Assembly: GCF_035974275.1 (NCBI RefSeq)
Contig: NZ_CP142422.1
Coordinates: forward strand, 806,001-870,000
Length of the DNA stretch: 64,000 bases
Source: Chryseobacterium sp. MYb264
GTDB taxonomy: Bacteria; Bacteroidota; Bacteroidia; Flavobacteriales; Weeksellaceae
Direction of reading: 5' to 3'
Of the stretch, positions 8,790-16,829 are shown piece by piece; within the stretch, counting starts at the first letter, position 1, and each line of letters opens with the position of its first letter. A program made the translations under genes and the position numbers. The notes beneath the pieces were generated by a model, which was not told the origin of the DNA, searched no databases, and saw only the letters and a program-made list of their open reading frames with translations.

Positions 8790-9734
8790 TTAAAGGCTTA
8801 CTTTGTTTAAAAGTTCCACATCATCACTGCTTAATTGGATATTGGGGGCAGCAAACAAGGTTTCCAACTGCGATTTACTTGTTGCACTTACAATTGGTGC
8901 AGTAATTAAAGGATTTGCCAATAACCAAGCCAATGCTACGGCGCCTTGTGTTGTTTCATGTTTAGAACTGATTTCATCCAATGCTTTCAAAACTTCCAAA
9001 CCTTTAGGATTTAGATATTTTCTTACGCCCTCACCTCTTGGACTTTTTGATAAATCGGCTTCATCACGGTATTTTCCAGTTAAAAATCCTGCAGCTAAAG
9101 ACCAATAAGGAAATACGCTTAAACCAAATTGCTCAACCAAAGGAGCATAATTAGATTCAAAACCTTCTCTTTCCAGTAAATTATAATGAGGCTGCAGCGC
9201 AACATATTTCGGGAAATTATTTTTCTCGGCCACTTCAAAAGATTCTTTCAGCCTTTCCGGAGAAACATTAGAAGCTGCAATATAGCGCACTTTTCCTGCT
9301 TTTACAATTTCATCATATGCCGACAAAGTTTCTTCTACCGGTGTTTTATTGTCGTCAAAATGCGTGTAATAAATATCGATATAATCGGTCTGAAGTCTTT
9401 GCAAGGATTCATCCACAGATTTTAAAATATGTTTTTTACTGATATCGAAGCCGTGTTCTTTTGTTTCAGAACCTACTTTTGTAGCGATCACCAAGCCGTG
9501 TCTGTTGGCGCGTTCTTTCATCCATTTTCCGATGATTTCTTCGGATTGACCACCTTTTCCGTTCACCCACCAAGAGTACGTATCTGCTGTGTCTATAAAA
9601 TTGAAACCTCCCGCAATGAACTGATCTAAAATATCAAAAGACTGTTTTTCATCGAGCGTCCATCCGAAAACATTTCCTCCAAAATTAATTGGCGCGATTG
9701 ACAGATCGGTATTTTTTATTTTTCTTTTTTCCAT
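8790..9734 (-). CDS. Aldo/keto reductase
   Basis: A 314-residue (alpha/beta)8-barrel NADPH-dependent oxidoreductase. The catalytic tetrad is visible: Asp48 and Tyr53 (DTADTYS), Lys86 (ATKVG) and His125 (YTHFDD). The cofactor end carries APIVSATSKSQLE. Length and motif spacing match soluble AKRs that reduce aldehydes and ketones; the physiological substrate cannot be read from sequence. The gene is monocistronic, ending against the shared terminator at 8729-8762, with a 160-bp gap to the next gene upstream. Confidence 0.9.
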   Translation of the reverse strand: MEKRKIKNTDLSIAPINFGGNVFGWTLDEKQSFDILDQFIAGGFNFIDTADTYSWWVNGKGGQSEEIIGKWMKERANRHGLVIATKVGSETKEHGFDISKKHILKSVDESLQRLQTDYIDIYYTHFDDNKTPVEETLSAYDEIVKAGKVRYIAASNVSPERLKESFEVAEKNNFPKYVALQPHYNLLEREGFESNYAPLVEQFGLSVFPYWSLAAGFLTGKYRDEADLSKSPRGEGVRKYLNPKGLEVLKALDEISSKHETTQGAVALAWLLANPLITAPIVSATSKSQLETLFAAPNIQLSSDDVELLNKVSL

Positions 9735-9895
9735 GAGAATGATTAAGATTAAAGAATTATTTATTGAATAGCTTAAAGATAGCGAATAATATTTTTGATT
9801 AATGGTTTAATCTCTCTATACAACTCATTTTTTTTGTCAATGAAAAAAGACCAACTTTTTTAGCTTGTCTTTATATTCTATAAAAGATTTTATGA

Positions 9896-10345
9896 TTAAA
9901 TCTCTCCCATCACGTACATATTTTTCATGGTTGGGATCGTACTTCCGCCTTGCTTTTCTAAAGTAATTGCAAAGGCCTGAGCATTAGAAATATTCGCTAA
10001 AGCAATTTCGCTGTCTTTTTCAAGCGTGTACATTCCTGCATTTACAGGTTTGCCATCTTCAATGGCCCAAAGCTGATAGTGTATACCATCAGGTGCTTTT
10101 GGAAGACTTTCGGCGGTAAGATAAACATCTTTCGTATTTTTATTCCAGAAAACCATGGCTTTGGAATCGGTATGCTTTTCAACACCTTTTAGCATCACCA
10201 CTTCCATATTCGGATCGGTTGTCATATCCATCTTAGGGTTCATTTTCTGCATCGCAAGATCCTGATATTTTTTATGATTGTTCATATCCGCAATCTCGGT
10301 CTTCAATTGATTATAAATTTCGGCTAAAGCCTTTAGAAGTCTCAT
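9896..10345 (-). CDS. Anti-sigma factor C-terminal (RskA-type) domain, N-terminally truncated
   Basis: A 149-residue protein matching only the extracytoplasmic part of Bacteroidota anti-sigma factors: a short coiled coil (about residues 8-35), a linker (KMNPKMDMTTDP), then the RskA domain with FWNKNTKDVYL, LPKAPDGIHYQLWAI and FAITLEKQGG. Full-length relatives are about 250-280 residues and begin with a zinc-finger anti-sigma domain and one membrane helix. Both are missing here. An in-frame TAG stands four codons before the ATG, and no sigma factor gene adjoins. It is most likely a degraded remnant, or a free-standing domain expressed in another compartment. Confidence 0.7.
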   Translation of the reverse strand: MRLLKALAEIYNQLKTEIADMNNHKKYQDLAMQKMNPKMDMTTDPNMEVVMLKGVEKHTDSKAMVFWNKNTKDVYLTAESLPKAPDGIHYQLWAIEDGKPVNAGMYTLEKDSEIALANISNAQAFAITLEKQGGSTIPTMKNMYVMGEI

Positions 10346-10410
10346 CTTTTTGTCCTATTGATCTGGTAGAATATCTTATAGATCGAACTCACGTTAGGAA
10401 TAAAATGACA

Positions 10411-10446
10411 AAAAAAGAGGCTGCCAACTATTGGGACAACCTCTTA
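10411..10446 (-). terminator. Terminator of the peptidyl-prolyl isomerase operon
   Basis: The stem AAGAGG(T/C)TG pairs with CAGCCTCTT around a 16-nt loop, followed on the minus strand by T7. It sits directly after the cyclophilin-FKBP gene. Confidence 0.75.
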
Positions 10447-10468
10447 TTATCTTTTCTTTTCAGATTGA

Positions 10469-11584
10469 TTATTTCACTTTTACCAGCTCAACATCAAAGA
10501 TTAACCATGCATTTGGCGGGATCACTCCTCCGGCTCCTCTTTCTCCATAACCCATCGCTGGCGGAATCAGTAAGGTCGCAGTTTCACCTTCTTTCAGCAA
10601 AACAATTCCTTCGTCCCAACCTTTGATTACCCTTCCCATTCCAATTGGGATCTCAATAGGCTCATTTCTGTCGAATGACGAGTCGAATTTCGTCCCGTCA
10701 ACTAATTTTCCTGCATAATGAACAGATACATTATCTCCTGCCTTTGCAGCTTTCCCATCCGTTGTTTTAGTGATTTTATAGTAAAGACCGGATTCTGTTA
10801 CCTGCATCCCCGCTTTCAGGTCTTCCACCATTTTCAACTGGTTCGCTTTGAATTCTTCTTCTTTTTTCTTCTTTTCAGCCTCTTCTTTAGCAATAAAAGC
10901 TTTATTATTTTCAGCTATTTTAGCTTTTCCTTCATTAAAGGTTTTTGCCGCATCGTAGTTTTTATACTCATCACCTTTGCTGAAAATTCCTACTTTTTCA
11001 AGAACAATATCCGTTTTAGGCTTGTCCTGAGCTCCTTTTTCAACATTGGCAATGGCATCGATCACATCCTCTCCCTTTACTACTTTTCCGAAGATGGTAT
11101 GTCTTCCGTCCAACCAAGGGGTAGCTACTTCGGTGATGAAAAACTGAGAACCATTAGTATTCGGTCCTGAATTAGCCATCGAAAGTATACCTTTCCCTGT
11201 GTGTTTTAGATCATTTTTCTCGTCTTCGAACTTATATCCGGGATCTCCCATTCCTGTTCCCTGGGGATCTCCTCCCTGGATCATAAAATCTTTGATCACT
11301 CTGTGGAAGATGGTTCCGTCGTAATAAGGAACTCCTTTTGCTTTTGCTTTGTTATCAATTTTACCTTCAGCAAGACCAATAAAATTAGCCACTGTTACTG
11401 GTGCCTTTTTGTCTTCAAACTGTACAATTAAGTTCCCTTTTGTCGTCTGAATATTAGCGTAAAGTCCGTCTTTAAGCCCTTCGTAAGTTTCTTTGTCTAC
11501 GTTCATTTTTTTATAAATTGGTGTACAACTCATCAGCGAAACACTTGCCGCTGCCAGAATTATATTCTTGTTAAACAATCTCAT
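10469..11584 (-). CDS. Cyclophilin-FKBP fusion peptidyl-prolyl isomerase lipoprotein
   Basis: A 371-residue lipoprotein (lipobox LMSC at residues 18-21) carrying two unrelated prolyl isomerase folds. Residues about 42-200 are a cyclophilin (FHRVIKDFMIQGGDP, MANSGPNTNGSQFFIT, LDGRHTIFGKV). A lysine/glutamate-rich helical linker spans about 215-260. Residues about 265-371 are an FKBP domain (VSVHYAGKLVDGTKFDSSFDR, GWDEGIVLLKEGE, GYGERG, IPPNAWLIFDVEL). It probably folds proteins in the periplasm or at the outer membrane. It lies 4 bp downstream of the GldI-like FKBP gene, so the operon encodes three isomerase domains in two lipoproteins. Confidence 0.92.
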   Translation of the reverse strand: MRLFNKNIILAAASVSLMSCTPIYKKMNVDKETYEGLKDGLYANIQTTKGNLIVQFEDKKAPVTVANFIGLAEGKIDNKAKAKGVPYYDGTIFHRVIKDFMIQGGDPQGTGMGDPGYKFEDEKNDLKHTGKGILSMANSGPNTNGSQFFITEVATPWLDGRHTIFGKVVKGEDVIDAIANVEKGAQDKPKTDIVLEKVGIFSKGDEYKNYDAAKTFNEGKAKIAENNKAFIAKEEAEKKKKEEEFKANQLKMVEDLKAGMQVTESGLYYKITKTTDGKAAKAGDNVSVHYAGKLVDGTKFDSSFDRNEPIEIPIGMGRVIKGWDEGIVLLKEGETATLLIPPAMGYGERGAGGVIPPNAWLIFDVELVKVK

Positions 11585-11588
11585 TGGG

Positions 11589-12101
11589 TTATAATGCTTT
11601 TAATTTTATGATTAATGGTACATCGTTATCGATCTTCTTTTCATCTCCATAGGTCCCGTAGGCCAGAGAAGATGGAACAAGAAGTGTAACTTTTTCACCC
11701 TCACGTATAAAACGTAAGGCATCCTCTACCGCATTTATTTCATCAAAATGGCCGAATTTGGCATCTCTTCTTTCAGTCGGGTGATCATAAATTTTAGTTT
11801 GATCAAAATCATAGATATCATAAGAATAGGAAATCAGGGTGTTGTCCTGCCTTTTTTCTCTCTGACTATAGTTTTCTATGCTGACCCAATAGTTCAACGG
11901 CATCTGATAATACCTGACAGATTGCCCTTCGATCCAGTGTGCTATGTGAATTCTTTCAACATCATTGAGATTCCTCATTCTCTGTTTCGAAACATCCAGA
12001 TCTTTTTGACTTAAGACACCCCCCACCGGAGGATGCGCAGTTTGAGTATTTCTATTGCAGCCCAGCAACCCCAATACCGATATGAAGAGTATTTTTTTCA
12101 T
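11589..12101 (-). CDS. gldI: GldI-like FKBP-type lipoprotein
   Basis: A 170-residue lipoprotein with signal MKKILFISVLGLLGC. The body is a divergent FKBP domain: SYSYDIYDFDQTKIYD, FGHFDEINAVEDALRFIREGEKVTLLVPSSLAYGTYGD and a C-terminal VPLIIKLKAL strand. The size, lipobox and RMRNLNDVERIHIAHWI helix resemble GldI, the gliding-associated prolyl isomerase that supports T9SS/gliding function in Flavobacterium. Many non-gliding Chryseobacterium keep it for secretion. It is first gene of a two-gene operon with the cyclophilin-FKBP fusion. The symbol is by resemblance. Confidence 0.72.
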   Translation of the reverse strand: MKKILFISVLGLLGCNRNTQTAHPPVGGVLSQKDLDVSKQRMRNLNDVERIHIAHWIEGQSVRYYQMPLNYWVSIENYSQREKRQDNTLISYSYDIYDFDQTKIYDHPTERRDAKFGHFDEINAVEDALRFIREGEKVTLLVPSSLAYGTYGDEKKIDNDVPLIIKLKAL

Positions 12102-12296
12102 AAACTTTTGCGAAAATACGGATTTCAGGAATTACTTACAAACTTGAAGGACTAATTAAGGAGCACAGTTCATTGTTTGAAACAAAAGTGCCCTATATCA
12201 TCATAAGACAAAAGAAGCAGCATTCGGTTGGCCTCTCATTATAAAAAAGAGGTAAACAATTATCTGTTTGAGAATGAGGGGAATGATATACATAAC

Positions 12297-12342
12297 AAAA
12301 AAACCGGGATTATTGTATAATCATAAACAATAATCCCGGTTT
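12297..12342 (-). terminator. Terminator of the sugar operon
   Basis: A perfect 16-bp stem (12301-12316 with 12327-12342, core AAACCGGGATTATTGT) and 10-nt loop, followed on the minus strand by T7. It lies 12 bp after the last gene of the sugar operon. Confidence 0.9.
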
Positions 12343-12354
12343 CCGAAATATTCT

Positions 12355-13191
12355 TTATAGCGATTTACGCATGAAATCCAAACTTCGTTTTGCCAGTTCT
12401 TCAGCTTCATAAGGTGATTTTTGCCATAGTGAAACCATCTGCTGCATTCCGGGAATGGAGGAAGAAAAATTTTCCAGAACGAGATTTCCTTCAAAATCTA
12501 TTTCTTTTAATGCCCTAAATAATTCGTCCCAGCAGACAGTTCCTTCTCCCAGCATTCCCCGGTGCGACTCTGTCATGTGAAGATGCTTTAATTTTTTGCC
12601 TGCAAAAATAATAGGATCATAAAAATTACGCTCTTCAATATTCATATGGAAGGTATCTAAATGGACAAAAAGGCTATCTTTCTCTGTTTTTGAAATGAGC
12701 TCTAATACATTCTGAGCGGTATTGCAGACATAGCTTTCATATCGGTTAATGGGTTCAATGGCGATATTTACTCCTTTTTCTTTTGCATAATCTGCCACAG
12801 TACTCCAGACATCGACAATAATTTCCGCTTCCGTTTCCGTTAAAGGATTTCCTGAAAAAGCACCTATTCCTCCGTGAAGTACTCCTCCAAGAAGATCTGT
12901 TTCAAGTTCTGCTGTTTTATCAATTGCCTTTTTGATCAATTCTTCGGCCACCTTCGGATAAAAAGCAATATGCGCGTCTTTTGGTAAGTTTAAAGAACAA
13001 ACGACCCCTAAATCATGAGTTTTCAATTGTTTTTTAACTTCACGCGAATTAACTTCCATGGATGGCGGAAGGAGAATTTCAATAAGATCAAATCCTGACT
13101 GTGCTGTTTTTTCAATAGCATATTTTCCGGCTTCAGGTGTCCAGACAGGTGTAATCCATGAAAGAAGGGATGCCCCAAATTTTATATTCAT
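12355..13191 (-). CDS. Sugar phosphate isomerase/epimerase (ketose 3-epimerase-like TIM barrel)
   Basis: A 278-residue AP-endonuclease-2-fold protein. The ATG at 13191 (MNIKFGASLLSWITPVW) is preferred over an upstream start that would overlap the porin gene. Metal-site motifs typical of D-tagatose/D-psicose 3-epimerases are visible: IAIEPINRYE (Glu), VHLDTFHMNIEE (Asp, His) and LVLENF (Glu). Such enzymes interconvert ketohexoses such as fructose and psicose. It is the last gene of the kinase-permease-porin operon, 25 bp after the porin, which fits feeding a ketose into the PfkB-type kinase. The exact substrate is inferred. Confidence 0.82.
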   Translation of the reverse strand: MNIKFGASLLSWITPVWTPEAGKYAIEKTAQSGFDLIEILLPPSMEVNSREVKKQLKTHDLGVVCSLNLPKDAHIAFYPKVAEELIKKAIDKTAELETDLLGGVLHGGIGAFSGNPLTETEAEIIVDVWSTVADYAKEKGVNIAIEPINRYESYVCNTAQNVLELISKTEKDSLFVHLDTFHMNIEERNFYDPIIFAGKKLKHLHMTESHRGMLGEGTVCWDELFRALKEIDFEGNLVLENFSSSIPGMQQMVSLWQKSPYEAEELAKRSLDFMRKSL

Positions 13192-13216
13192 TGTAAATTT
13201 TATCTGTTGTATTAAA

Positions 13217-14620
13217 TTAAAATATCCACCATTCCGTTCTAACTCCCAAATAGGTTCCGAATCGTTTAGCACCGGACTGTTGGAGAAATGGAGAATAAAG
13301 TAAATTCATTGCCTGGTCATTATATCTTGAAACTTCGGCAATCAATCTGATATGCGGTCTTGCCCAAACGCTTCTTTCGGCTGTAGGAACAATTGTAGGG
13401 GCTAATACCAGTTTCATCATAGATGCAGGATTTTGTGTTCCGTCTTTTCGTACTGCATAATGCAGTTCAGATAAAATATGAAACCAGTTATTGAAATAAT
13501 ACGTTGCTCTAACCCCTGTATTAAACTCTGATTTTTTGTTAAATATATCTCTTTTATAATAATCCACGGCCTTATTATTACTGTCGGAACCTCCTTTACT
13601 TTGGGTATAAACAGCATACGCGTTCAATGACCATCGGTTTGAAAGATTTAACAAAATATGCTCCACAGCGGTTAGGGAATACGCTCCGTTATATTTTCCT
13701 GTCTGTTCATCAGGTGCTCCATAGGTTCTCCAGGTCTGGGTATTTCCTGCATCTCCGCCATTGGCGATACCAGTTCCATAACGCAGTGAAATCTGATTGA
13801 AAGAACCCGGAAGCTTTGTTTTAAGATCTGTATTCAATTTTACACCCAATACCCAACCATGATCGGAAGGATATTGTTCTACCGAATTTTTGCCTGATCG
13901 GTCAACGTTATGAAACTCGGCCAGAAATTTCAGATTATTATTTTTAAAAGGCAGGATATGCTCCAGAATGAAGACTTCCCGTTGTCTGTAAATTAAATTC
14001 TTGGTCCCGCTGATGATGTTGGTATAGGAATAAGGTGTAGAGTTGCTGGCTGCAGTATCAATAACCGCAGGAAAAAACATAGAAAATCTTGTATTTTTAT
14101 GCCTGATTCCCCAGCCTGTTGCTGAATGATCATCAAAATAAAAATAGTCCGCGATATGCACATCATCATATCTCAACCATCGTGATCCTGCCCATACATC
14201 CCAATCGCTTCCCATGATATTTCTGGCTTCCACAAATGCTTCCGGCAAAGCGATAATCATTCCTCTGTTAGATTTTGTATCTACATTTCCCAAAAATGTG
14301 CCTCCCGAATAAAAGCTTAGTCTGGTCTGGAGATCTATTTTTGTAGCTTTTGTACTGTCACCCCCGACAACCGGCGTAAAATGAAAGGTTGGTAAGAAGT
14401 CCACGTAATCCCCCTGATCCATCCTTCCACCCAACGAACCCTGGTTATCAAGGTTCAGTTGCCTACCTGTACGCCCGTCTGCGTTGGGTGAATACCCAAC
14501 ACCAATTCTCCCGGTGGTCCCAAATGAAAACTTCTTATTCGTAATTTGAATCTGGGCATAGTTTAACTGGCTGATCAGAAATATGATTAGAAAATAGCTT
14601 TTCAAAAGTTTCTTTTTCAT
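13217..14620 (-). CDS. LamB/maltoporin-like outer-membrane carbohydrate porin
   Basis: A 467-residue outer-membrane beta-barrel with a signal peptide (cleaved near NYAQ) and a C-terminal aromatic residue (EWWIF). Alternating amphipathic strands run throughout, and DYVDFLPTFHF, SDWDVWAGSRWLR and DDVHIADYFYFDDHSATGWGI resemble LamB-type sugar porins. Bacteroidota more often take up sugars through SusC/SusD; a passive LamB-like porin suggests a mono- or disaccharide substrate. It sits between the FHS permease (3 bp gap) and the epimerase, so the operon provides outer-membrane entry, inner-membrane uptake and conversion. Confidence 0.82.
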   Translation of the reverse strand: MKKKLLKSYFLIIFLISQLNYAQIQITNKKFSFGTTGRIGVGYSPNADGRTGRQLNLDNQGSLGGRMDQGDYVDFLPTFHFTPVVGGDSTKATKIDLQTRLSFYSGGTFLGNVDTKSNRGMIIALPEAFVEARNIMGSDWDVWAGSRWLRYDDVHIADYFYFDDHSATGWGIRHKNTRFSMFFPAVIDTAASNSTPYSYTNIISGTKNLIYRQREVFILEHILPFKNNNLKFLAEFHNVDRSGKNSVEQYPSDHGWVLGVKLNTDLKTKLPGSFNQISLRYGTGIANGGDAGNTQTWRTYGAPDEQTGKYNGAYSLTAVEHILLNLSNRWSLNAYAVYTQSKGGSDSNNKAVDYYKRDIFNKKSEFNTGVRATYYFNNWFHILSELHYAVRKDGTQNPASMMKLVLAPTIVPTAERSVWARPHIRLIAEVSRYNDQAMNLLYSPFLQQSGAKRFGTYLGVRTEWWIF

Positions 14621-14623
14621 CGC

Positions 14624-15868
14624 TTAACGGGAAGTTTTAGGTTTATAAAACTTTAAAGCAAATAAAACAATGATAACATAACATATAATAGGCAAAAGAA
14701 AAGAATGGGCTACATCTTTTTCAGCAATGATTCCCATGATGGGCGTGAAAAATGCTCCTCCGAACATCGCCATAACTAAAAATGAAGAAGCCTGCGCTAC
14801 TTTTCCGCCTAATTTTTTCAATCCTAAACTGAAAATGGTGGGATACATTACACTTAAGAAAAAGTTTAACAGAATTAAACTAATGAAGGAAACCCATCCG
14901 AAGCTTTGAGAAATTATTAAACAAAGTACAATATTGCAGGACGTAAAAATGGCCAATACTTTGTTGGGTGCAATATATTTCATTAAGAAGGTCCCGATAA
15001 ATCGTCCAATCATCATCATCGCCATACTTAAGGAGAAGTAATATGAAGCCTCTGTTTCCTGAAGATGCATTTTCTCTACTCCATAGTTAATGAAGAATGC
15101 CCATGTGCCGCCTTGTGCTGCGACATTAAAAAACTGAGCGACCACAGCCCATAAAAAATGTTTCTGCTTCCAAAGCGGAGCACCGGAATCAACCGCGGCT
15201 TCTTCATTTTCACCGGCGGCATGCTCTGCCAGTTCAATCTCTTCAGCATGAGGATCCTTAAGTTCCGGAACTTTAATAAAGAAAAAAATGATGGCCAAAA
15301 CCAATACAATAATTCCAATCCATGTGTATAGACTTTTAACCGAGTCCAGCGAATGGTCGTCTCCCGAACCTCCGAAAATAAAGATTCCGCCAAGTAGAGG
15401 CCCCATAATAGCTCCCAGCCCGTTGAATGACTGGGCGAAATTGACTCTCTGATCGCTCGTGCGTTCATCACCCAAAGCTGCCACAAAAGGGTGCGCTACT
15501 GTTTCTAGTGTTGCCATTCCCAGTGCCAGAATAAAAAGGGCAATTCTGAAAAATGTGAAAGAGGAATTATCCGCGGCCGGCACAAATAAAAAAGCTCCGC
15601 CGGCAAATAATGTCAGCCCTAAAATAACTCCTTTTTTATACCCGAATTTTTTCATGAATAATCCGGCAGGAATTCCCATCAGTGCGTAAGCTCCGAAAAT
15701 AGAAAGCTGTACCAGTCCGGATTTGGCTTTTGAGATATGTAAAACATTCTGAAAATGCTTATTAAGTACATCCCCCATTGTTAAAGCAACCGCCCAGAAA
15801 AAGAACAGAGAGGTAACGAAAGAAAGTATGATCACATACTTTCTTTCAGTGAATTTTACTGACTTCAT
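14624..15868 (-). CDS. FHS-type sugar MFS transporter (FucP/GluP-like)
   Basis: A 414-residue inner-membrane protein with 12 predicted helices and a charged central loop (residues about 205-232). The N-terminal FFFWAVALTMGDVLNKHFQ and LETVAHPFVAALGDE, and NFAQSFNGLGAIMGPLLGG in helix 5, are hallmarks of the fucose-galactose-glucose:H+ symporter branch of the MFS. It would import a hexose with protons. It is encoded between the PfkB kinase and the porin with short gaps, under likely LacI-type control. The hexose is not determined by sequence; the adjacent fructokinase-like kinase favours fructose. Confidence 0.9.
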   Translation of the reverse strand: MKSVKFTERKYVIILSFVTSLFFFWAVALTMGDVLNKHFQNVLHISKAKSGLVQLSIFGAYALMGIPAGLFMKKFGYKKGVILGLTLFAGGAFLFVPAADNSSFTFFRIALFILALGMATLETVAHPFVAALGDERTSDQRVNFAQSFNGLGAIMGPLLGGIFIFGGSGDDHSLDSVKSLYTWIGIIVLVLAIIFFFIKVPELKDPHAEEIELAEHAAGENEEAAVDSGAPLWKQKHFLWAVVAQFFNVAAQGGTWAFFINYGVEKMHLQETEASYYFSLSMAMMMIGRFIGTFLMKYIAPNKVLAIFTSCNIVLCLIISQSFGWVSFISLILLNFFLSVMYPTIFSLGLKKLGGKVAQASSFLVMAMFGGAFFTPIMGIIAEKDVAHSFLLPIICYVIIVLFALKFYKPKTSR

Positions 15869-15894
15869 AGGTGTTTTTTTTAAATTTTATATAA

Positions 15895-16797
15895 TTAAAT
15901 TTCATTGTTAACTTTAAATTTTTGAAATTCCTCCTTAGTATAATCGGGGCATGCTCCGGCTTTTGAAGTAATAAATGCTCCCAGAGAAATAGCTTCTGTC
16001 ATAATCTCTTCAGGACTTTTATTCTGAATTCTTTTGGAAATAAACCCTGCAAGAAAAGAATCTCCACTGCCCACCGTATCCACAATGGTAATAGGTACTG
16101 CCGTGAAGCCGTAATTATGATTCTCCACAAAATACCTCGCTCCCTTGCTTCCTTTTGTGAGAACAATCTCCTTAATATTAAAGTGGTTCTGAATATAGGC
16201 TGCACTTTCGTCCTCACTTTTATATTCTTCGCTTAAAAATTGCATAATCTGCTTCATCTCTGCTTTGTTCATTTTTACAATGTCGGCTTTATGAAGAAGC
16301 TCTTTAATTAAATTAATATCAATAAATGGCGGACGGAAATTCACATCAAATATTTTAAGTCTGGCCAATTCAAGCAATTTGAAAAGGGTTTCTCTCGTTT
16401 TTTCGTTTCTGGCCGACAAACTTCCGAATACAAAAGCTTCTGCATTAGAGATTAATGATTCGTGCTCAGGTAAAAACTCTATATAATCCCAGGCGACATG
16501 ATTAATGATGTCGTAGGTTGCTTCGTTATGCTCATCAATTTTTGCAACCACAGTGCTAGTCGGTTTTTCCTCATCAATCTGGATATATTCTGTTGTAAGC
16601 CCCCACCCTTCTATCTGCTTCAATAATTTACTTCCGAGTTCGTCGTTTCCGACTCTGCTCAACATTTTTACATCGGTTCCGGATTTGTAAATATTATAGG
16701 CAGCATTGAAAGGCGCCCCTCCTGCTTTTGAACCCTGAGGGAAAATATCCCAAAGAACTTCCCCAAAACATACTACATATGGATTTTCATTTATCAT
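15895..16797 (-). CDS. PfkB-family carbohydrate kinase (fructokinase-like)
   Basis: A 300-residue ribokinase-fold kinase. The N-terminus VCFGEVLWDIFPQGSKAGGAPFNAAYN matches fructokinases, and the catalytic signature VDTVGSGDSFLAGF holds the general base Asp and the anion hole near residue 250. It should phosphorylate a ketohexose (probably fructose to fructose-6-phosphate) in the cytoplasm. It is first in the minus-strand operon kinase-permease-porin-epimerase. A 12-bp perfect palindrome of LacI-operator type lies 3 bp upstream of its ATG. Confidence 0.88.
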   Translation of the reverse strand: MINENPYVVCFGEVLWDIFPQGSKAGGAPFNAAYNIYKSGTDVKMLSRVGNDELGSKLLKQIEGWGLTTEYIQIDEEKPTSTVVAKIDEHNEATYDIINHVAWDYIEFLPEHESLISNAEAFVFGSLSARNEKTRETLFKLLELARLKIFDVNFRPPFIDINLIKELLHKADIVKMNKAEMKQIMQFLSEEYKSEDESAAYIQNHFNIKEIVLTKGSKGARYFVENHNYGFTAVPITIVDTVGSGDSFLAGFISKRIQNKSPEEIMTEAISLGAFITSKAGACPDYTKEEFQKFKVNNEI

Positions 16798-16812
16798 AGG
16801 TTAAACGTTTAA
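16798..16812 (-). promoter_or_regulatory. LacI-type operator upstream of kinase
   Basis: The palindrome TTAAACGTTTAA (16801-16812) with centre CG is typical of LacI/GalR-family sites. It lies between the regulator's stop and the kinase start. The 14-nt string AGGTTAAACGTTTA is repeated exactly at 18055-18068. Confidence 0.7.
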
Positions 16813-16829
16813 ATAATTAACTAAATTTT

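Noticed and set aside
13192..13272. N-terminal extension of the epimerase
   Set aside because: It overlaps the porin coding region and the conserved barrel start (MNIKFGAS) lies at 13191.
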